A stretch of DNA of 64,000 nt from Albibacillus kandeliae (GCF_003116585.1 NZ_QEHM01000006.1:186001-250000), one strand, 5' to 3'; positions 34,828-44,626 are shown, counted from the stretch's first letter. A program made the numbers and translations. Notes: generated from the sequence alone by a model not told the origin.

Positions 34828-35834
34828 GGCGTGACCTCCCGCGCCCGCCCGGCCCGTGCGAGACGCCGCGCGGAGCGGAGTTGCAGGATGACCAGTGACA
34901 GAAGGCCGAGCACCGCCGCGAGGCCCATCGGGATCCACGAGAGCGATTGGCGGGGGCGGAACGACAGGGTCTCGGTCTCGCGCGGGGCGAGCTCGTCGAT
35001 CCGCGCGTAGACCTTGGTGAGCGCGTCCTCGTCGGAGGCAAAGAAGTACTGGCCGCCGGTGCGTTCGGCGATGGCCTGCAGCGCGGCGACATCGACCCGA
35101 TCCTCGCCGGTAGCGTCGGGGTCGCCGACCCCGATGGAGTAGATCTCGACACCCCGGTCCGCCGCGATCTCGGCGGCGTTGACCGGGCTCATGCGGCTGG
35201 CGGTGTCGGAACCATCGGACAGCAGGATCAGCAGCCGCTGGTCAATATCGCTGGCCTCGAAGGTGCGGATCGAGAGGCCGATGGCGTCGCCCAGCGCGGT
35301 GTGGGGCCCCGCCATGCCGACCTCGGTCCGGTCGAGCAGTTGCAGGATGGTGTCGAGGTCCTCGGTCAGGGGGGCCTGCAGGTAGGCGGCGGTGCCGAAG
35401 ACGATGAGCGCCATGCGGTCGCCCTCGCGCCCCTTCACGAAGGTGGCGACCACGTCGCGGACACCGGCGAGGCGCTGTTTCGGGGCTCCGTCCGGCGTGG
35501 CGAAGTCGCGGGCGTCCATCGAGCCGGAGATGTCGATGGCCAGCACCACGTCGCGCGCCGCCTTGTCGATGGTGATCGGGGCGCCCACCCGCTCGGGCCG
35601 GGCCAGCGCCAGCACGATCAGCGCCCAGCACAGGCAGCCGGTGACGAGAGAGACCACGGGGCGCGAGAGGATCACTGCACCGGCCCGGGGTTCGGCCCCG
35701 GCGGCCTCGGCCACCCGGCGGAAGAAGGGAAAGCGCAGGGCGTCCTCCTGCTCGCGATGGGGCGGCAGCAGGTAGCGCACCAGCAGCGGCAGGGGTAGCA
35801 GCGCGAGGAGCCAGGGCGCGGCGAGCGAGATCAT
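34824..35834 (-). CDS. batA: BatA-like membrane vWA protein
   Basis: A 336-residue inner-membrane protein with membrane helices near both ends and a vWA domain between. The metal-ion-dependent adhesion site is complete: DISGSMDARD with Asp101, Ser103 and Ser105, plus the conserved Thr of HTALGDAIG and Asp of LLSDGSDT. It follows DUF4381 and precedes the BatB-like gene with 4-base overlaps. BatA and BatB are thought to form a complex driven by the MoxR ATPase; client proteins are not known in this group. Confidence 0.88.
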   Translation of the reverse strand: MISLAAPWLLALLPLPLLVRYLLPPHREQEDALRFPFFRRVAEAAGAEPRAGAVILSRPVVSLVTGCLCWALIVLALARPERVGAPITIDKAARDVVLAIDISGSMDARDFATPDGAPKQRLAGVRDVVATFVKGREGDRMALIVFGTAAYLQAPLTEDLDTILQLLDRTEVGMAGPHTALGDAIGLSIRTFEASDIDQRLLILLSDGSDTASRMSPVNAAEIAADRGVEIYSIGVGDPDATGEDRVDVAALQAIAERTGGQYFFASDEDALTKVYARIDELAPRETETLSFRPRQSLSWIPMGLAAVLGLLSLVILQLRSARRLARAGRAREVTP

Positions 35835-36319
35835 CGGGCGCCCTCCGCCCGATGGGTCCGAAGCCAGCGCTCGGCGGCCGTTCGCAGCTCGGCCGAGGGG
35901 GCGGCGCCGTCTTCGCGATAGACCGCACGGCGCAGTTCGTTGCCCAGCGCCTCGGTGAACTGCGCCGCTGACGAGCCGTTCAGGAAGGCGACCCAGGATG
36001 GCCCCGAGAGCGCGGCGACCTCGGTCCGGGGATAGGCCACGAGGGCGGCCCGGCGCAGGATCGCGGCGAGCCCGGCGGTGGTGCCGGTGGCCGAGAGCTC
36101 GTCAAGCGCGGCGCGGCGGTAGGCGTTGCGCCTGCGATGGAGCAGCCAGCGCCAGACGCCCCAGGCCAGCAGCAGCGCCAGAAGTGCGGCGAGCACCGCC
36201 CAGCCCCAGGTCTGCGGCATCATCGAAACGGGCGCGGGTTCGGGCGGTTCGACCAGCAGGTTGATCAGCCCGATCAGGCTGTCCGGTGCTTCGCCGGTGG
36301 GGGTGGCCGCGTCGCTCAT
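35831..36319 (-). CDS. DUF4381 membrane protein
   Basis: A 162-residue protein with one N-terminal-half membrane helix (AVLAALLALLLAWGVWRWLL, about residues 37-56), then a basic stretch and an alpha-helical cytoplasmic domain (NAYRRAALDELSATGTTAGLAAILRRAAL... PSWVAFLNGSS), as in DUF4381. It sits between DUF58 and BatA with 4-base overlaps on both sides, its normal place in MoxR-Bat operons. Function unknown; probably part of the same membrane complex. Confidence 0.87.
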   Translation of the reverse strand: MSDAATPTGEAPDSLIGLINLLVEPPEPAPVSMMPQTWGWAVLAALLALLLAWGVWRWLLHRRRNAYRRAALDELSATGTTAGLAAILRRAALVAYPRTEVAALSGPSWVAFLNGSSAAQFTEALGNELRRAVYREDGAAPSAELRTAAERWLRTHRAEGAR

Positions 36320-37293
36320 CGCGGGCCGAGCCCCAGCAGGCGCCGCATCTGTGGCAGGGTCTCCTCGCCCGCCGAGAGCGGCAGGACCGGCACGCCGAAC
36401 CGGCGCTGCCAGTCGAGTATTTCGCCGATGCGACCGCCCGCCATCTCGGCCAGCCCGCGTCGGGCCGCCGGGGCGCCGGTGTCGATCTCGGCCTGCAGCT
36501 CCCCATCGGTGACGATCAGGCGCAGCCCCTTGGGCAGGTCCCCCGCGCTGGGGTCGGAGACCGGGACGAGGATCAGGTCGTTGTGCCGTGCCAGACCCGA
36601 GACCACACGCTCGGTCTCGCCATCGATGCCGTCGAAGTCGCTCAGCACCACGATCAGGTGATTGCGCCGCGCGATCCGGGCCACCGCGCGCAGGACTTCG
36701 GTCAGCCCGATGGGGTCGACATTGGGGGCCTCGGCGTGGAGAAGCCCGTTGGCCTCGGCCAGCGCGGTGAGAAAGCGGTTGAGCGCCGCCCTGCTTCGCT
36801 GCGGTCGTATCTCGGCCAGAACCTCGTCCCCGAAGACGATGCCGCCGACACGGTCGCCCTGTTCGAGGATCCGGAAGGCGGCCATCGCGGCGGCCTCGGC
36901 GGCGGTGACGGATTTCATGCTGCGTTCGGTGCCGAAGAACATCGACATACGCTGGTCCACCACCAGTAGCGCCGGGCGGTCGCGTTCCTCGGTCATCACC
37001 CGGACGTGGGGTTTGCCGGTGCGGGCGGTGACTTTCCAGTCGATGGCACGGATGTCGTCACCCGGCAGGTAATCGCGCAGTTCCTCGAAGTTCAGCCCCC
37101 GCCCGCGCAGGCGCGAGGCGTGGCGCCCGTTCAGCACCGATTGCGCCGGCTGACGCGGCAGGAAGCTGAGCCCGCGCGCCGGGCCTTCGAGACTGCGCAG
37201 GTGGGCGAGGTCGACATGGATGCGGGGATCGCCCGTCACCTGCGGCGCCTTGGGCAGGGTCCCGGTTCGGATGCGGGCGGCTCGGTCCTTCAT
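36316..37293 (-). CDS. DUF58 domain protein
   Basis: A 325-residue cytosolic protein. The DUF58 signature is visible in GRGLNFEELRDYLPGDDIRAIDWKV followed by the vWA-like part starting PALLVVDQRMSMFFGT and later LIVVLSDFDGIDGE. DUF58 genes almost always follow moxR, and here the start is 11 bases after its stop; the frame is open across moxR upstream, which is a shadow. It probably acts as an adaptor between the ATPase and the membrane vWA proteins. Confidence 0.9.
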   Translation of the reverse strand: MKDRAARIRTGTLPKAPQVTGDPRIHVDLAHLRSLEGPARGLSFLPRQPAQSVLNGRHASRLRGRGLNFEELRDYLPGDDIRAIDWKVTARTGKPHVRVMTEERDRPALLVVDQRMSMFFGTERSMKSVTAAEAAAMAAFRILEQGDRVGGIVFGDEVLAEIRPQRSRAALNRFLTALAEANGLLHAEAPNVDPIGLTEVLRAVARIARRNHLIVVLSDFDGIDGETERVVSGLARHNDLILVPVSDPSAGDLPKGLRLIVTDGELQAEIDTGAPAARRGLAEMAGGRIGEILDWQRRFGVPVLPLSAGEETLPQMRRLLGLGPR

Positions 37294-37304
37294 CGTCTCC
37301 CCCC

Positions 37305-38300
37305 TCAGGGCAGCGCCACCTGCCGCACGATCTCGGCGACCACGGCGTCGGGCGTGACGCCCTCGCCCTGCGCCTCGTAGGTCAGGCCGAGGCGATGGCG
37401 CATGACGTCGGCGACCACGGCGCGGATATCCTCCGGGTCCACGTAGTCGCGGCCCTCGAGCCAGGCCCGGGTGCGCCCGCATTTGTCGAGCGCGAGAGAG
37501 GCGCGCGGGCTGGCGCCCACCTCGATCCAGCGTTTGAGGTCGTCGCCGAATTCGGACGGGATGCGCGTCGCGTTCACGAGGTCGGCCATGTAGCGCTCCA
37601 TCTCGGGTGCGACGTGCAGGGCGGCAATCGCGCGGCGGGCGGCAAAGACGGCCTCCTGCGGGACCGGTGCGGGGGGCTCGACGTGCGCGGCATCCGCCGG
37701 GGCCTGCGCGGCGATTTCCTCGCCCCGCACCAGACGGATCACCTCGACCTCGTCCTCGACCGGCGGATAGGTGATGTTCACGTGCATAAGGAAACGGTCC
37801 ATCTGCGCCTCGGGCAGCGGGTAGGTGCCTTCCTGTTCGATGGGGTTCTGGGTCGCCATCACCATGAACAGCGGCTCCATCTTGTGGGTGGTCCCGGCGA
37901 CCGTGACCTGCCGCTCTTCCATCGCCTCCAGCAGGGCCGCCTGCACCTTGGCCGGGGCGCGGTTGATCTCGTCCGCGAGCACGAGGTTGGCAAAGATCGG
38001 CCCGGCCTCGAACCGGAATTCGCCACCGCCCTCGCCCTGGTAATAGACCTCGGTGCCGGTGACGTCGGAGGGCAGCAGGTCGGGGGTGAACTGGATGCGG
38101 CTGAAATCGCATTCGAGGTTCTTCGCCAGCGCCTTGATGGCACGGGTCTTGGCGAGGCCCGGCAGGCCCTCGACCAGCAGGTTGCCGTTGGCCAGCAGGC
38201 CGATCAGCAGCCGTTCGATCACTTCGCGCTGGCCGATGATTGCCGCGCCCATGCGCTCGCGCAGGGCGTCGATCTGCGCGCGGGTCGCCTCTTCTGTCAT
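37305..38300 (-). CDS. MoxR-family AAA+ ATPase
   Basis: A 331-residue AAA+ protein. Walker A is GLPGLAKT (residues 45-52), Walker B is LVLADEINRAP, sensor 1 is MVMATQNPIEQEGTYPLPEAQMDRF, a MoxR hallmark, and the C-terminal lid has ASPRASLALDKCGRTRAW. MoxR ATPases act as chaperones for vWA-containing complexes. It starts the DUF58-DUF4381-BatA-BatB-BatD series, and lies 26 bases after the HAD gene, so the two may be in one transcript. Confidence 0.94.
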   Translation of the reverse strand: MTEEATRAQIDALRERMGAAIIGQREVIERLLIGLLANGNLLVEGLPGLAKTRAIKALAKNLECDFSRIQFTPDLLPSDVTGTEVYYQGEGGGEFRFEAGPIFANLVLADEINRAPAKVQAALLEAMEERQVTVAGTTHKMEPLFMVMATQNPIEQEGTYPLPEAQMDRFLMHVNITYPPVEDEVEVIRLVRGEEIAAQAPADAAHVEPPAPVPQEAVFAARRAIAALHVAPEMERYMADLVNATRIPSEFGDDLKRWIEVGASPRASLALDKCGRTRAWLEGRDYVDPEDIRAVVADVMRHRLGLTYEAQGEGVTPDAVVAEIVRQVALP

Positions 38301-38326
38301 TGTCTTACGTCCTTGATCTTTCGCGC

Positions 38327-39304
<978 letters not shown>

Positions 39305-39371
39305 CGGAGTACTCTCCTAACAGAGTGATGGGTCCGGCGGCTCGCACCGCCGGACCCGAGTTACTCTTTGA

Positions 39372-40952
39372 TCAGTTGCCGCCGCCGAGGTTCGCCAGCG
39401 AGCGGTTCAGGTCTTCCTGAACCTGGTCGATCGAGAAGCTGTCCGGCCGCTGCGACGGCGGGAACTCCTTGAAGGTTTCAAAGAACTTCGCGATTGCCAT
39501 CGAGGCGGGGGCCACGAGGTAGGCGTGATCGCTCAACCAGTCCCAGTAGGTGTTCGAGGTGATGTCGGCCCGCTCGTAAGGGTCGGCGCGCAGGTCGAAC
39601 ATTTTTGGCACGCGCAGTTCCGTGAACGGTTCTGCCCAGACGGCCATGGTGCCCTTCATGCGCTGTTCCTTGAACACGACCTTCCAGTTCTCGTAGCGCA
39701 GACCGACGATTTCACCGTCGTCGTTGAGATAGAAGAACTCGTCACGCGCACCTTCTTCGGTCTTGCCGGTGAGGTAGTCGAGCTGGTTATAGCCATCGAG
39801 GTGGTTCTTGTACTCCTTGCCGTCGATGGTGGTGCCAGCCAGCAGGCGTTCCTTGATGTCGGTGTCACCGACGGCCGCCATCAGGGTCGGGAACCAGTCG
39901 AGACCCGAGAAGATATCGGTGTAGACCGTGCCGGGCTCGATGACGCCGGGCCAGCGGATCAGCGCAGGCACGCGGTAGGCCCCTTCCCAGTTGGTGTTCT
40001 TCTCGGAGCGGAACGGCGTGGTGCCGGCATCCGGCCAGGTGTTCTGGTGCGGGCCGTTGTCAGTGGTGTAGATCACGATGGTATTGTCGGCGACGCCCAG
40101 TTCGTCGAGCGCATCCAGCACGGTCCCGACGACTCCGTCATTCTCGACCATGCCGTCGGCATACTCGGTCGGTGCGGTCAGGCCCGGTGCGCTGCGGTTC
40201 TCTTCGCGGACGTGGGTTTTGTAGTGCATCCGCGTGGTGTTGTACCAGGTGAAGAAGGGCGTGCCCGATTCCACCGCGCGCTTCATGAAGTCGATGGCCC
40301 CGGCAGCGGTCTCTTCGTCCACCGTTTCCATGCGCTTGCGGGTCAGCGGGCCGGTGTCCTCGATCTGACCATCGGCATAGGAATGCAGCACGCCGCGCGG
40401 CCCAAAACGCTCGCGGAAGGCCGGATCCGTCGGGTAGTTGAACTGTTCGGGCTCTTCCTCGGCGTTGAGGTGATAGAGGTTGCCGAAGAACTCGTCGAAG
40501 CCGTGCGCTGTCGGCAGGAACTCGTCACGGTCACCCATGTGGTTCTTGCCGAACTGGCCGGTGGCGTAGCCGAGGTCCTTGAGCGCCGAGGCGAGCGTCG
40601 CGTCCTTGGCCTGCAGGCCGGCGTTGGCGCCCGGCAGGCCGACCTTCGACAGGCCGGTGCGCAGCGTCGACTGCCCGGTCAGGAAGGTCGAGCGGCCGGC
40701 GGTGCAGCTCTGCTCGGCATAGTAGTCGGTGAATTTGGCACCCTCGTTGGCGATCCGGTCGATGTTGGGCGTGGTGTACCCCATGAGGCCGAAACTGTAG
40801 GTCGACAGGTTCGTCTGACCAATATCATCGCCGAAAATCACGAGGATGTTCGGCTTTGCGGCGCCATCGCCTCCAGCCGTCTGAGCGGCAGCCTGGCCGC
40901 CCACGAGGACAGTGCTGCACATGGCCAATACGGCCAAGAATTCCGTTTTCAT
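39372..40952 (-). CDS. Periplasmic arylsulfatase
   Basis: A 526-residue sulfatase with a signal peptide (first ~24 residues). The metal ligands Asp42 and Asp43 are in ILVIFGDDIGQTN, and the catalytic cysteine converted to formylglycine is Cys83 in SCTAGRSTFLTGQ, the C-x-A-x-R form of the motif. Further family blocks include GKNHMGDRDEFLPTAHGF and IVIYTTDNGPHQNTWPD. Hydrolyses sulfate esters after activation by a formylglycine-generating enzyme, which is not in this window. It is upstream of the HAD gene on the same strand and divergently arranged with a signalling protein beyond a small gene. Confidence 0.94.
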   Translation of the reverse strand: MKTEFLAVLAMCSTVLVGGQAAAQTAGGDGAAKPNILVIFGDDIGQTNLSTYSFGLMGYTTPNIDRIANEGAKFTDYYAEQSCTAGRSTFLTGQSTLRTGLSKVGLPGANAGLQAKDATLASALKDLGYATGQFGKNHMGDRDEFLPTAHGFDEFFGNLYHLNAEEEPEQFNYPTDPAFRERFGPRGVLHSYADGQIEDTGPLTRKRMETVDEETAAGAIDFMKRAVESGTPFFTWYNTTRMHYKTHVREENRSAPGLTAPTEYADGMVENDGVVGTVLDALDELGVADNTIVIYTTDNGPHQNTWPDAGTTPFRSEKNTNWEGAYRVPALIRWPGVIEPGTVYTDIFSGLDWFPTLMAAVGDTDIKERLLAGTTIDGKEYKNHLDGYNQLDYLTGKTEEGARDEFFYLNDDGEIVGLRYENWKVVFKEQRMKGTMAVWAEPFTELRVPKMFDLRADPYERADITSNTYWDWLSDHAYLVAPASMAIAKFFETFKEFPPSQRPDSFSIDQVQEDLNRSLANLGGGN

Positions 40953-41039
40953 CGGAAACTCCTCAAGTTAATGACATTTCTGAATCGAAATGCATGAAAA
41001 TTTGCGCCGGGCGGACCGGTGCGACGTTCCGGCGGAACG

Positions 41040-41345
41040 TCATTCAGAGGAAGGCCGGAGCCGGGCAATCGCATGGGTGATCTCTTCTTCGAGTTCGGAG
41101 GCGATCCGCGCGTACTCCCGGCTCCTGGCGAGACCGAGTTCTCCTTTCGCTTTCCAGTGTTGTTCGGCTTCCAGGGCGTCACAGAAATCCTCGCAGATCG
41201 CCGCGAACTTCTCGTCCACTGCTACGAGGCGGCGCAGTGTGAATTCGTCCAAAGCGAAGTGCGTTTTCAGGAAGCTATGCATCACCCCGTCGACCTCCTG
41301 TGGAAAAGCTTCCACAAACAGAGGTTGTGCGGTAAGTTCGAACAT
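41040..41345 (-). CDS. Small hypothetical protein, mostly helical
   Basis: A 101-residue acidic, alpha-helical protein (for example LRRLVAVDEKFAAICEDFCDALEAEQ and SREYARIASELEEEITHA) that I do not recognise. No signal or membrane segment. It ends 87 bases before the arylsulfatase start on the same strand, so it may be the first gene of that operon. A plus-strand frame over the same bases looks less protein-like. Its ATG lies inside a perfect 12-bp palindrome (41339-41350). Confidence 0.55.
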   Translation of the reverse strand: MFELTAQPLFVEAFPQEVDGVMHSFLKTHFALDEFTLRRLVAVDEKFAAICEDFCDALEAEQHWKAKGELGLARSREYARIASELEEEITHAIARLRPSSE

Positions 41346-41350
41346 GTTCG
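41339..41350. promoter_or_regulatory. Palindrome over the start of the small gene beside the arylsulfatase
   Basis: CGAACATGTTCG is a perfect 12-bp palindrome spanning the start codon of the minus-strand gene at 41345 and 56 bases from the divergent gene at 41406. It could be an operator for both, but no known regulator is matched. Confidence 0.35.
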
Positions 41351-41405
41351 TACGTGGTGACTCTTTTTACCAACCTTTTGGAACATTGTATTTTTTTGGT
41401 GCACT

Positions 41406-43187
41406 ATGACTCTTACGAAGCCGCCCCTTCGCGAAGCGTCGCCACCTGACCTCGAATTTTCGAGCGGGTTGATTCGAACCGAATTGAGGCGTCTGCTGGA
41501 CGATGCGGATTTCCCCGCCAGCGAAATTCGGCGCAAGCTGTTGGCCCATGTGGTCGAGGAAACGATTTCGGGACGCGGCGAGAAACTGAAAGGCGTCGTC
41601 CTGGCGCAGGACGTGTTCGACCGGGACGCCGATTTCAACCAGCAGACCGACCCGGTGGTGCGGATCGAGGCCCGCCGCCTGCGGCGTGACCTCGACAGCT
41701 ACTACGCCCACCATGCCGACCGCTGCGTGATCCGGTTCAGCATCCCGAAGGGCGCCTATGTGGTTGCCTTCGAGCGTCAGGCCGCGCCGGGCTTTGTTCC
41801 CGACACACACCCTCTGGTTGATCCATCCGATGGGGCAACCAAGCGCGGGTCGCGCCTGAGCCTGCCGGTGATCGGCCTCCTGGGCGTGATCCTCGTGCTG
41901 GTCGCCGCGGTGGTCGCCGCCTTTTTCTACGGCAAGCGCTTTCCGCAGGCCGCGCCGGCGGAGCTGGCGCCGAAGATCGCCGTGGCGGATGTGCGTAACC
42001 TGAGCGGCGCGGACGACCTGACCTATTTCGCCGACGGGCTGACCCACCAGATCATCGACCGGCTGATGCGCTATGACAGCTTCTCGATCACCGCCCTGCC
42101 CGACGCGGAGACGGTTCTGACGGCCGAGACGCTCGCGGCGCTGCGAGCCGAGCACGGCATCACCCATGTCGCCAGCGGGTCGCTGATGCCGGGCGGCGGC
42201 GATGCGGACCTGCGGTTCCTGGTGCAGCTTTATCGCACCGACGGGCAGATCGTCTGGAGCGGCACCTACGGCGGCGAGATGACCGCGCGCAGCATGCAGC
42301 ACCTGCAGGAAAGCATCGCGACGCAGGTCGCCGGTGTGCTGGCGCAGACCTATGGCGTGGTGGCGCTGGACGAACACAACCGGGTGCAGCCGGACACCGC
42401 TGCCGAAGAACAGACCTTCGGCTGCCTGCTGCGTGCGCATTACTATCGCCGGAACTTTGCCAGGGCGCTGCGGGCGCCGGTGCTCGACTGCCTGCGCGCC
42501 GCTACGGTCAGCGAGCCGGACAACTCGGACGCCTGGGCGATGCTGGGCTGGGTCCTGCGCGACGCGGCCATGTTCGAGCCCCATGACGAGACCGAGCGGC
42601 GTGCCCTGATGGAGCAGGCCCTTGCCTCGACCGACCGGGCGCTGGAACTGGGCCAGAACAGCCAACTGGCCCTGCAGGCGCATTCGGCGAACCTGTACTA
42701 CACCGACCACTTCGCCGAGGCGGAGGCCCTGATCCGGCGCGCCCATGACCTGAACCCGCAGGACCCCGAGGTGCTGCACCAGCTGGGTTGGAGGCTGGCC
42801 GCGCGCGGTCATCTGAGCGAGGGGGTGGGCTATGTGCGCGAGGCGATCTCGCGCTCGATCGACGCCCCCAGCCGCTACTACAACTTTCTGGCGATCGAGG
42901 CCCTGATCGATGGGCGCGACGACGACCTGAGGGGCCCGGCCGAGTTGAGCTCCAACGGTGGCTCCGCCGTGGGTGACATCCTGCTTGCCATCGCGCAGCA
43001 CAGGGCGGGCGCCGACCCCGCCCAGGTCGAGGCGACGTTCCGGCGGGCGGAGCGCCGCATTCCCGGGATCGTCGCGGACCCCGTCGGTTACCTGGCGGGC
43101 CATCGGGTCGTTCCGGAGATCATCAATCCGATCGTTGCCGCAATGAAGGATGCCGGGTGGTCGCCGGACCTGGCAAAGGCACAGTAA
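41406..43187 (+). CDS. Membrane-anchored TPR signalling protein (adenylate-cyclase-associated type)
   Basis: A 593-residue protein in four parts. The N-terminus (about 20-125) is the helical/wHTH-like domain common to alphaproteobacterial adenylate-cyclase-TPR proteins, with VVEETISGRGEKLKGVVLAQ, VFDRDADFNQQTDPVVRIEA and FSIPKGAYVVAF. A membrane helix covers 151-174. A FlgO/TolB-like region follows (IAVADVRNLSGADDLTYFADG), then TPR repeats (for example LIRRAHDLNPQDPEVLHQL). There is no cyclase catalytic domain. It is divergent from the small gene and arylsulfatase and may sense or regulate their expression; this is inference from position. Confidence 0.8.
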   Translation: MTLTKPPLREASPPDLEFSSGLIRTELRRLLDDADFPASEIRRKLLAHVVEETISGRGEKLKGVVLAQDVFDRDADFNQQTDPVVRIEARRLRRDLDSYYAHHADRCVIRFSIPKGAYVVAFERQAAPGFVPDTHPLVDPSDGATKRGSRLSLPVIGLLGVILVLVAAVVAAFFYGKRFPQAAPAELAPKIAVADVRNLSGADDLTYFADGLTHQIIDRLMRYDSFSITALPDAETVLTAETLAALRAEHGITHVASGSLMPGGGDADLRFLVQLYRTDGQIVWSGTYGGEMTARSMQHLQESIATQVAGVLAQTYGVVALDEHNRVQPDTAAEEQTFGCLLRAHYYRRNFARALRAPVLDCLRAATVSEPDNSDAWAMLGWVLRDAAMFEPHDETERRALMEQALASTDRALELGQNSQLALQAHSANLYYTDHFAEAEALIRRAHDLNPQDPEVLHQLGWRLAARGHLSEGVGYVREAISRSIDAPSRYYNFLAIEALIDGRDDDLRGPAELSSNGGSAVGDILLAIAQHRAGADPAQVEATFRRAERRIPGIVADPVGYLAGHRVVPEIINPIVAAMKDAGWSPDLAKAQ

Positions 43188-43534
43188 TTCGGTGGGTCTA
43201 ATTCATTCGGATTAGATTTCGAGCGAACCGGCCCTGCTACAGCAGAAATCTAATTCGTTGGAGCAGTATCGTTTCGCCATTCGCAGGGATTGCAGAACCC
43301 TCAATGCGCGCGATGCATCGAGATGGAATGGGCAATTGCGTTTCGGGAAACGAATGAGACGTCTGTTGCTGGTTGCTCTCGTGGTCAACAGATTGCGATG
43401 AACAACCCAAGGTTGCGGCCAGCCCCCTGCCCGTTGCAGGGGCCGCCCGAAACGACCGGCAGAACAGACCGGCCAGACAACACGGCGCGCCCATGCGCTG
43501 CCGCGTCAACCGATCCGGAAGAGTGAGAAGTGTT
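43188..43534. other. Gene-free region before tRNA-Gly with an 11-12 bp inverted repeat
   Basis: About 350 bases without a credible gene. An inverted repeat pairs GGATTAGATTTC (43209-43220) with GAAATCTAATTC (43245-43256) around a 24-base loop, one G-T pair. A third partial copy (TCTAATTC) lies at 43198-43205. It may be a terminator for the TPR gene, but no T-tract follows. Confidence 0.4.
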
Positions 43535-43609
43535 TGGAGCGGGCGATGAGATTCGAACTCACGACCCTAACCTTGGCAAGGTTATGCTCTACCCCTGAGC
43601 TACGCCCGC
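43535..43609 (-). tRNA. tRNA-Gly (GCC), copy 2 of 2
   Basis: Cloverleaf read on the minus strand: acceptor GCGGGCG/CGCCCGC, anticodon loop TTGCCAA (anticodon GCC), T-loop TTCGAAT, discriminator T and encoded CCA. 75 bases including CCA. T-stem is GTGAG/CTCAT. Confidence 0.95.
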
Positions 43610-43647
43610 GTCCTGTTTACGACGGCAGTGCCGTCGAAGGGTCCATC

Positions 43648-43722
43648 TGGAGCGGGCGAGGCGATTCGAACGCCCGACCCTAACCTTGGCAAGGTTATGC
43701 TCTACCCCTGAGCTACGCCCGC
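43648..43722 (-). tRNA. tRNA-Gly (GCC), copy 1 of 2
   Basis: Same acceptor, D and anticodon arms as the neighbour at 43535, anticodon GCC, encoded CCA. The T-stem differs (GGGCG/CGCCT, still paired). 38 bases separate the two genes, which are probably co-transcribed. Confidence 0.95.
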
Positions 43723-43739
43723 AACCGATGGTGAGGGGC

Positions 43740-43768
43740 GATGTAGAGGCTACGGCGACGGTCTGCAA
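43740..43768 (-). promoter_or_regulatory. Candidate promoter of the tRNA-Gly pair
   Basis: TTGCAG (43763-43768) and TACATC (43740-43745) on the minus strand with 17-base spacing, ending 18 bases before the first tRNA. The -35 is good, the -10 weak. Confidence 0.4.
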
Positions 43769-43944
43769 GAGGAAATTTGCGCCTCGCCGCGGAAAACCGC
43801 ACGCGCCCCCGCGTCGGGGAAATCACGGGGACCGGGGAAGGCAAAGGCGGCAACTGGCCGGGCCCGCGCGCGGGGCGACGGATTTTTCCCGGCGGCGCGT
43901 TGCAGATGCTATACTGGCAAGGACCACAAGAGGAGACAGGGTCG

Positions 43945-44016
43945 ATGAAAGGTTTCGAAACGGTGAAGATCGCCGTGCTCGGGGCGCTGATCTTCATCGC
44001 GATGCTTCTGCGATAG
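43945..44016 (+). CDS. Possible 23-residue single-helix membrane peptide
   Basis: Starts MKGFETVK and continues as a hydrophobic helix (IAVLGALIFIAMLL) ending in Arg-stop. AGGAGA lies about 10 bases before the ATG, and TATACT at 43910-43915 is a plausible -10 element. This combination suggests a real small membrane protein, but it is too short for certainty and has no recognised family. It is convergent with the DUF1697 gene, whose stop is 24 bases away. Confidence 0.4.
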   Translation: MKGFETVKIAVLGALIFIAMLLR

Positions 44017-44040
44017 AGTCAGCCCGCGCGGCACCCAACG

Positions 44041-44571
44041 TCATTCAGCAAGCATCTCAGCCAGCGACCTGACCGTTCGCAGGTTGCGCGCCGTGGCGTC
44101 GCAGCCCAGCAGGTTCGGCAGTTGCGCCGCCAGCTTGGAGCGCCCGATTCCCGAGGGCGCGTGCAGGTAGGCCACCTCCCCCGCGATCACGAGTTCCTCG
44201 TCCGCCGCCTGAATCGCGGCGATCCTGTCGGTGTTCGGATTCGCCGGGGCGAACAGGAAGAAGAGATGGACGTGGCGGTCGTCCTCGGGCGTCCAGGGAC
44301 AGCCTGAGAGCGCCTCCAGCAGCACCTGCCCCGGCAGGACCAGCACCCGCACGTCCAGCCCGGTGTCCTGCGCTATGGCAGCGTGCAGAGCTTCGGAGAG
44401 CGCCTTGGGCTGCCCTTGGGACCGGAACAGCAGGTTGCCCGAGGCCAGGTAGGTCCGGACGTCCTGCCAGCCGAGCGATCCGGCGATCGACGTCAGCACC
44501 TTCATCGGCAGGCGGTTGGCCCCGCCCACGTTGATGCCGCGCAACAGTGCGACGCTGGTCCCGACGGTCAC
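44041..44571 (-). CDS. DUF1697 protein
   Basis: A 176-residue cytosolic protein with the DUF1697 hallmarks: VALLRGINVGGANRLPMKVL at the start, YLASGNLLFRS, and the C-terminal GIGRSKLAAQLPNLLGCDATARNLRTV. The family is widespread and structurally ferredoxin-like but has no assigned activity. It lies 55 bases downstream of pyc on the same strand. Confidence 0.92.
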   Translation of the reverse strand: MTVGTSVALLRGINVGGANRLPMKVLTSIAGSLGWQDVRTYLASGNLLFRSQGQPKALSEALHAAIAQDTGLDVRVLVLPGQVLLEALSGCPWTPEDDRHVHLFFLFAPANPNTDRIAAIQAADEELVIAGEVAYLHAPSGIGRSKLAAQLPNLLGCDATARNLRTVRSLAEMLAE

Positions 44572-44626
44572 TTCCCAGACCTCCCGACAGGTTGCCGGGC
44601 CACCAGGGGCGGCCCGGCCTGATGCT

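Noticed and set aside
32000-35152. A 1,050-codon minus-strand frame that would extend batD upstream over batB and batA
   Set aside because: Only the last 419 residues look like a protein and begin with a signal peptide; the rest is a shadow of the overlapping genes.
41336-41349. GTTC-N6-GTTC near the arylsulfatase locus as an SOS box
   Set aside because: The spacer is 6 bases, not 7, and it is explained by the perfect CGAACATGTTCG palindrome.
43237-43526. Small open frames on both strands before tRNA-Gly
   Set aside because: No family resemblance, Cys/Pro/Ser-rich composition, and no ribosome site.
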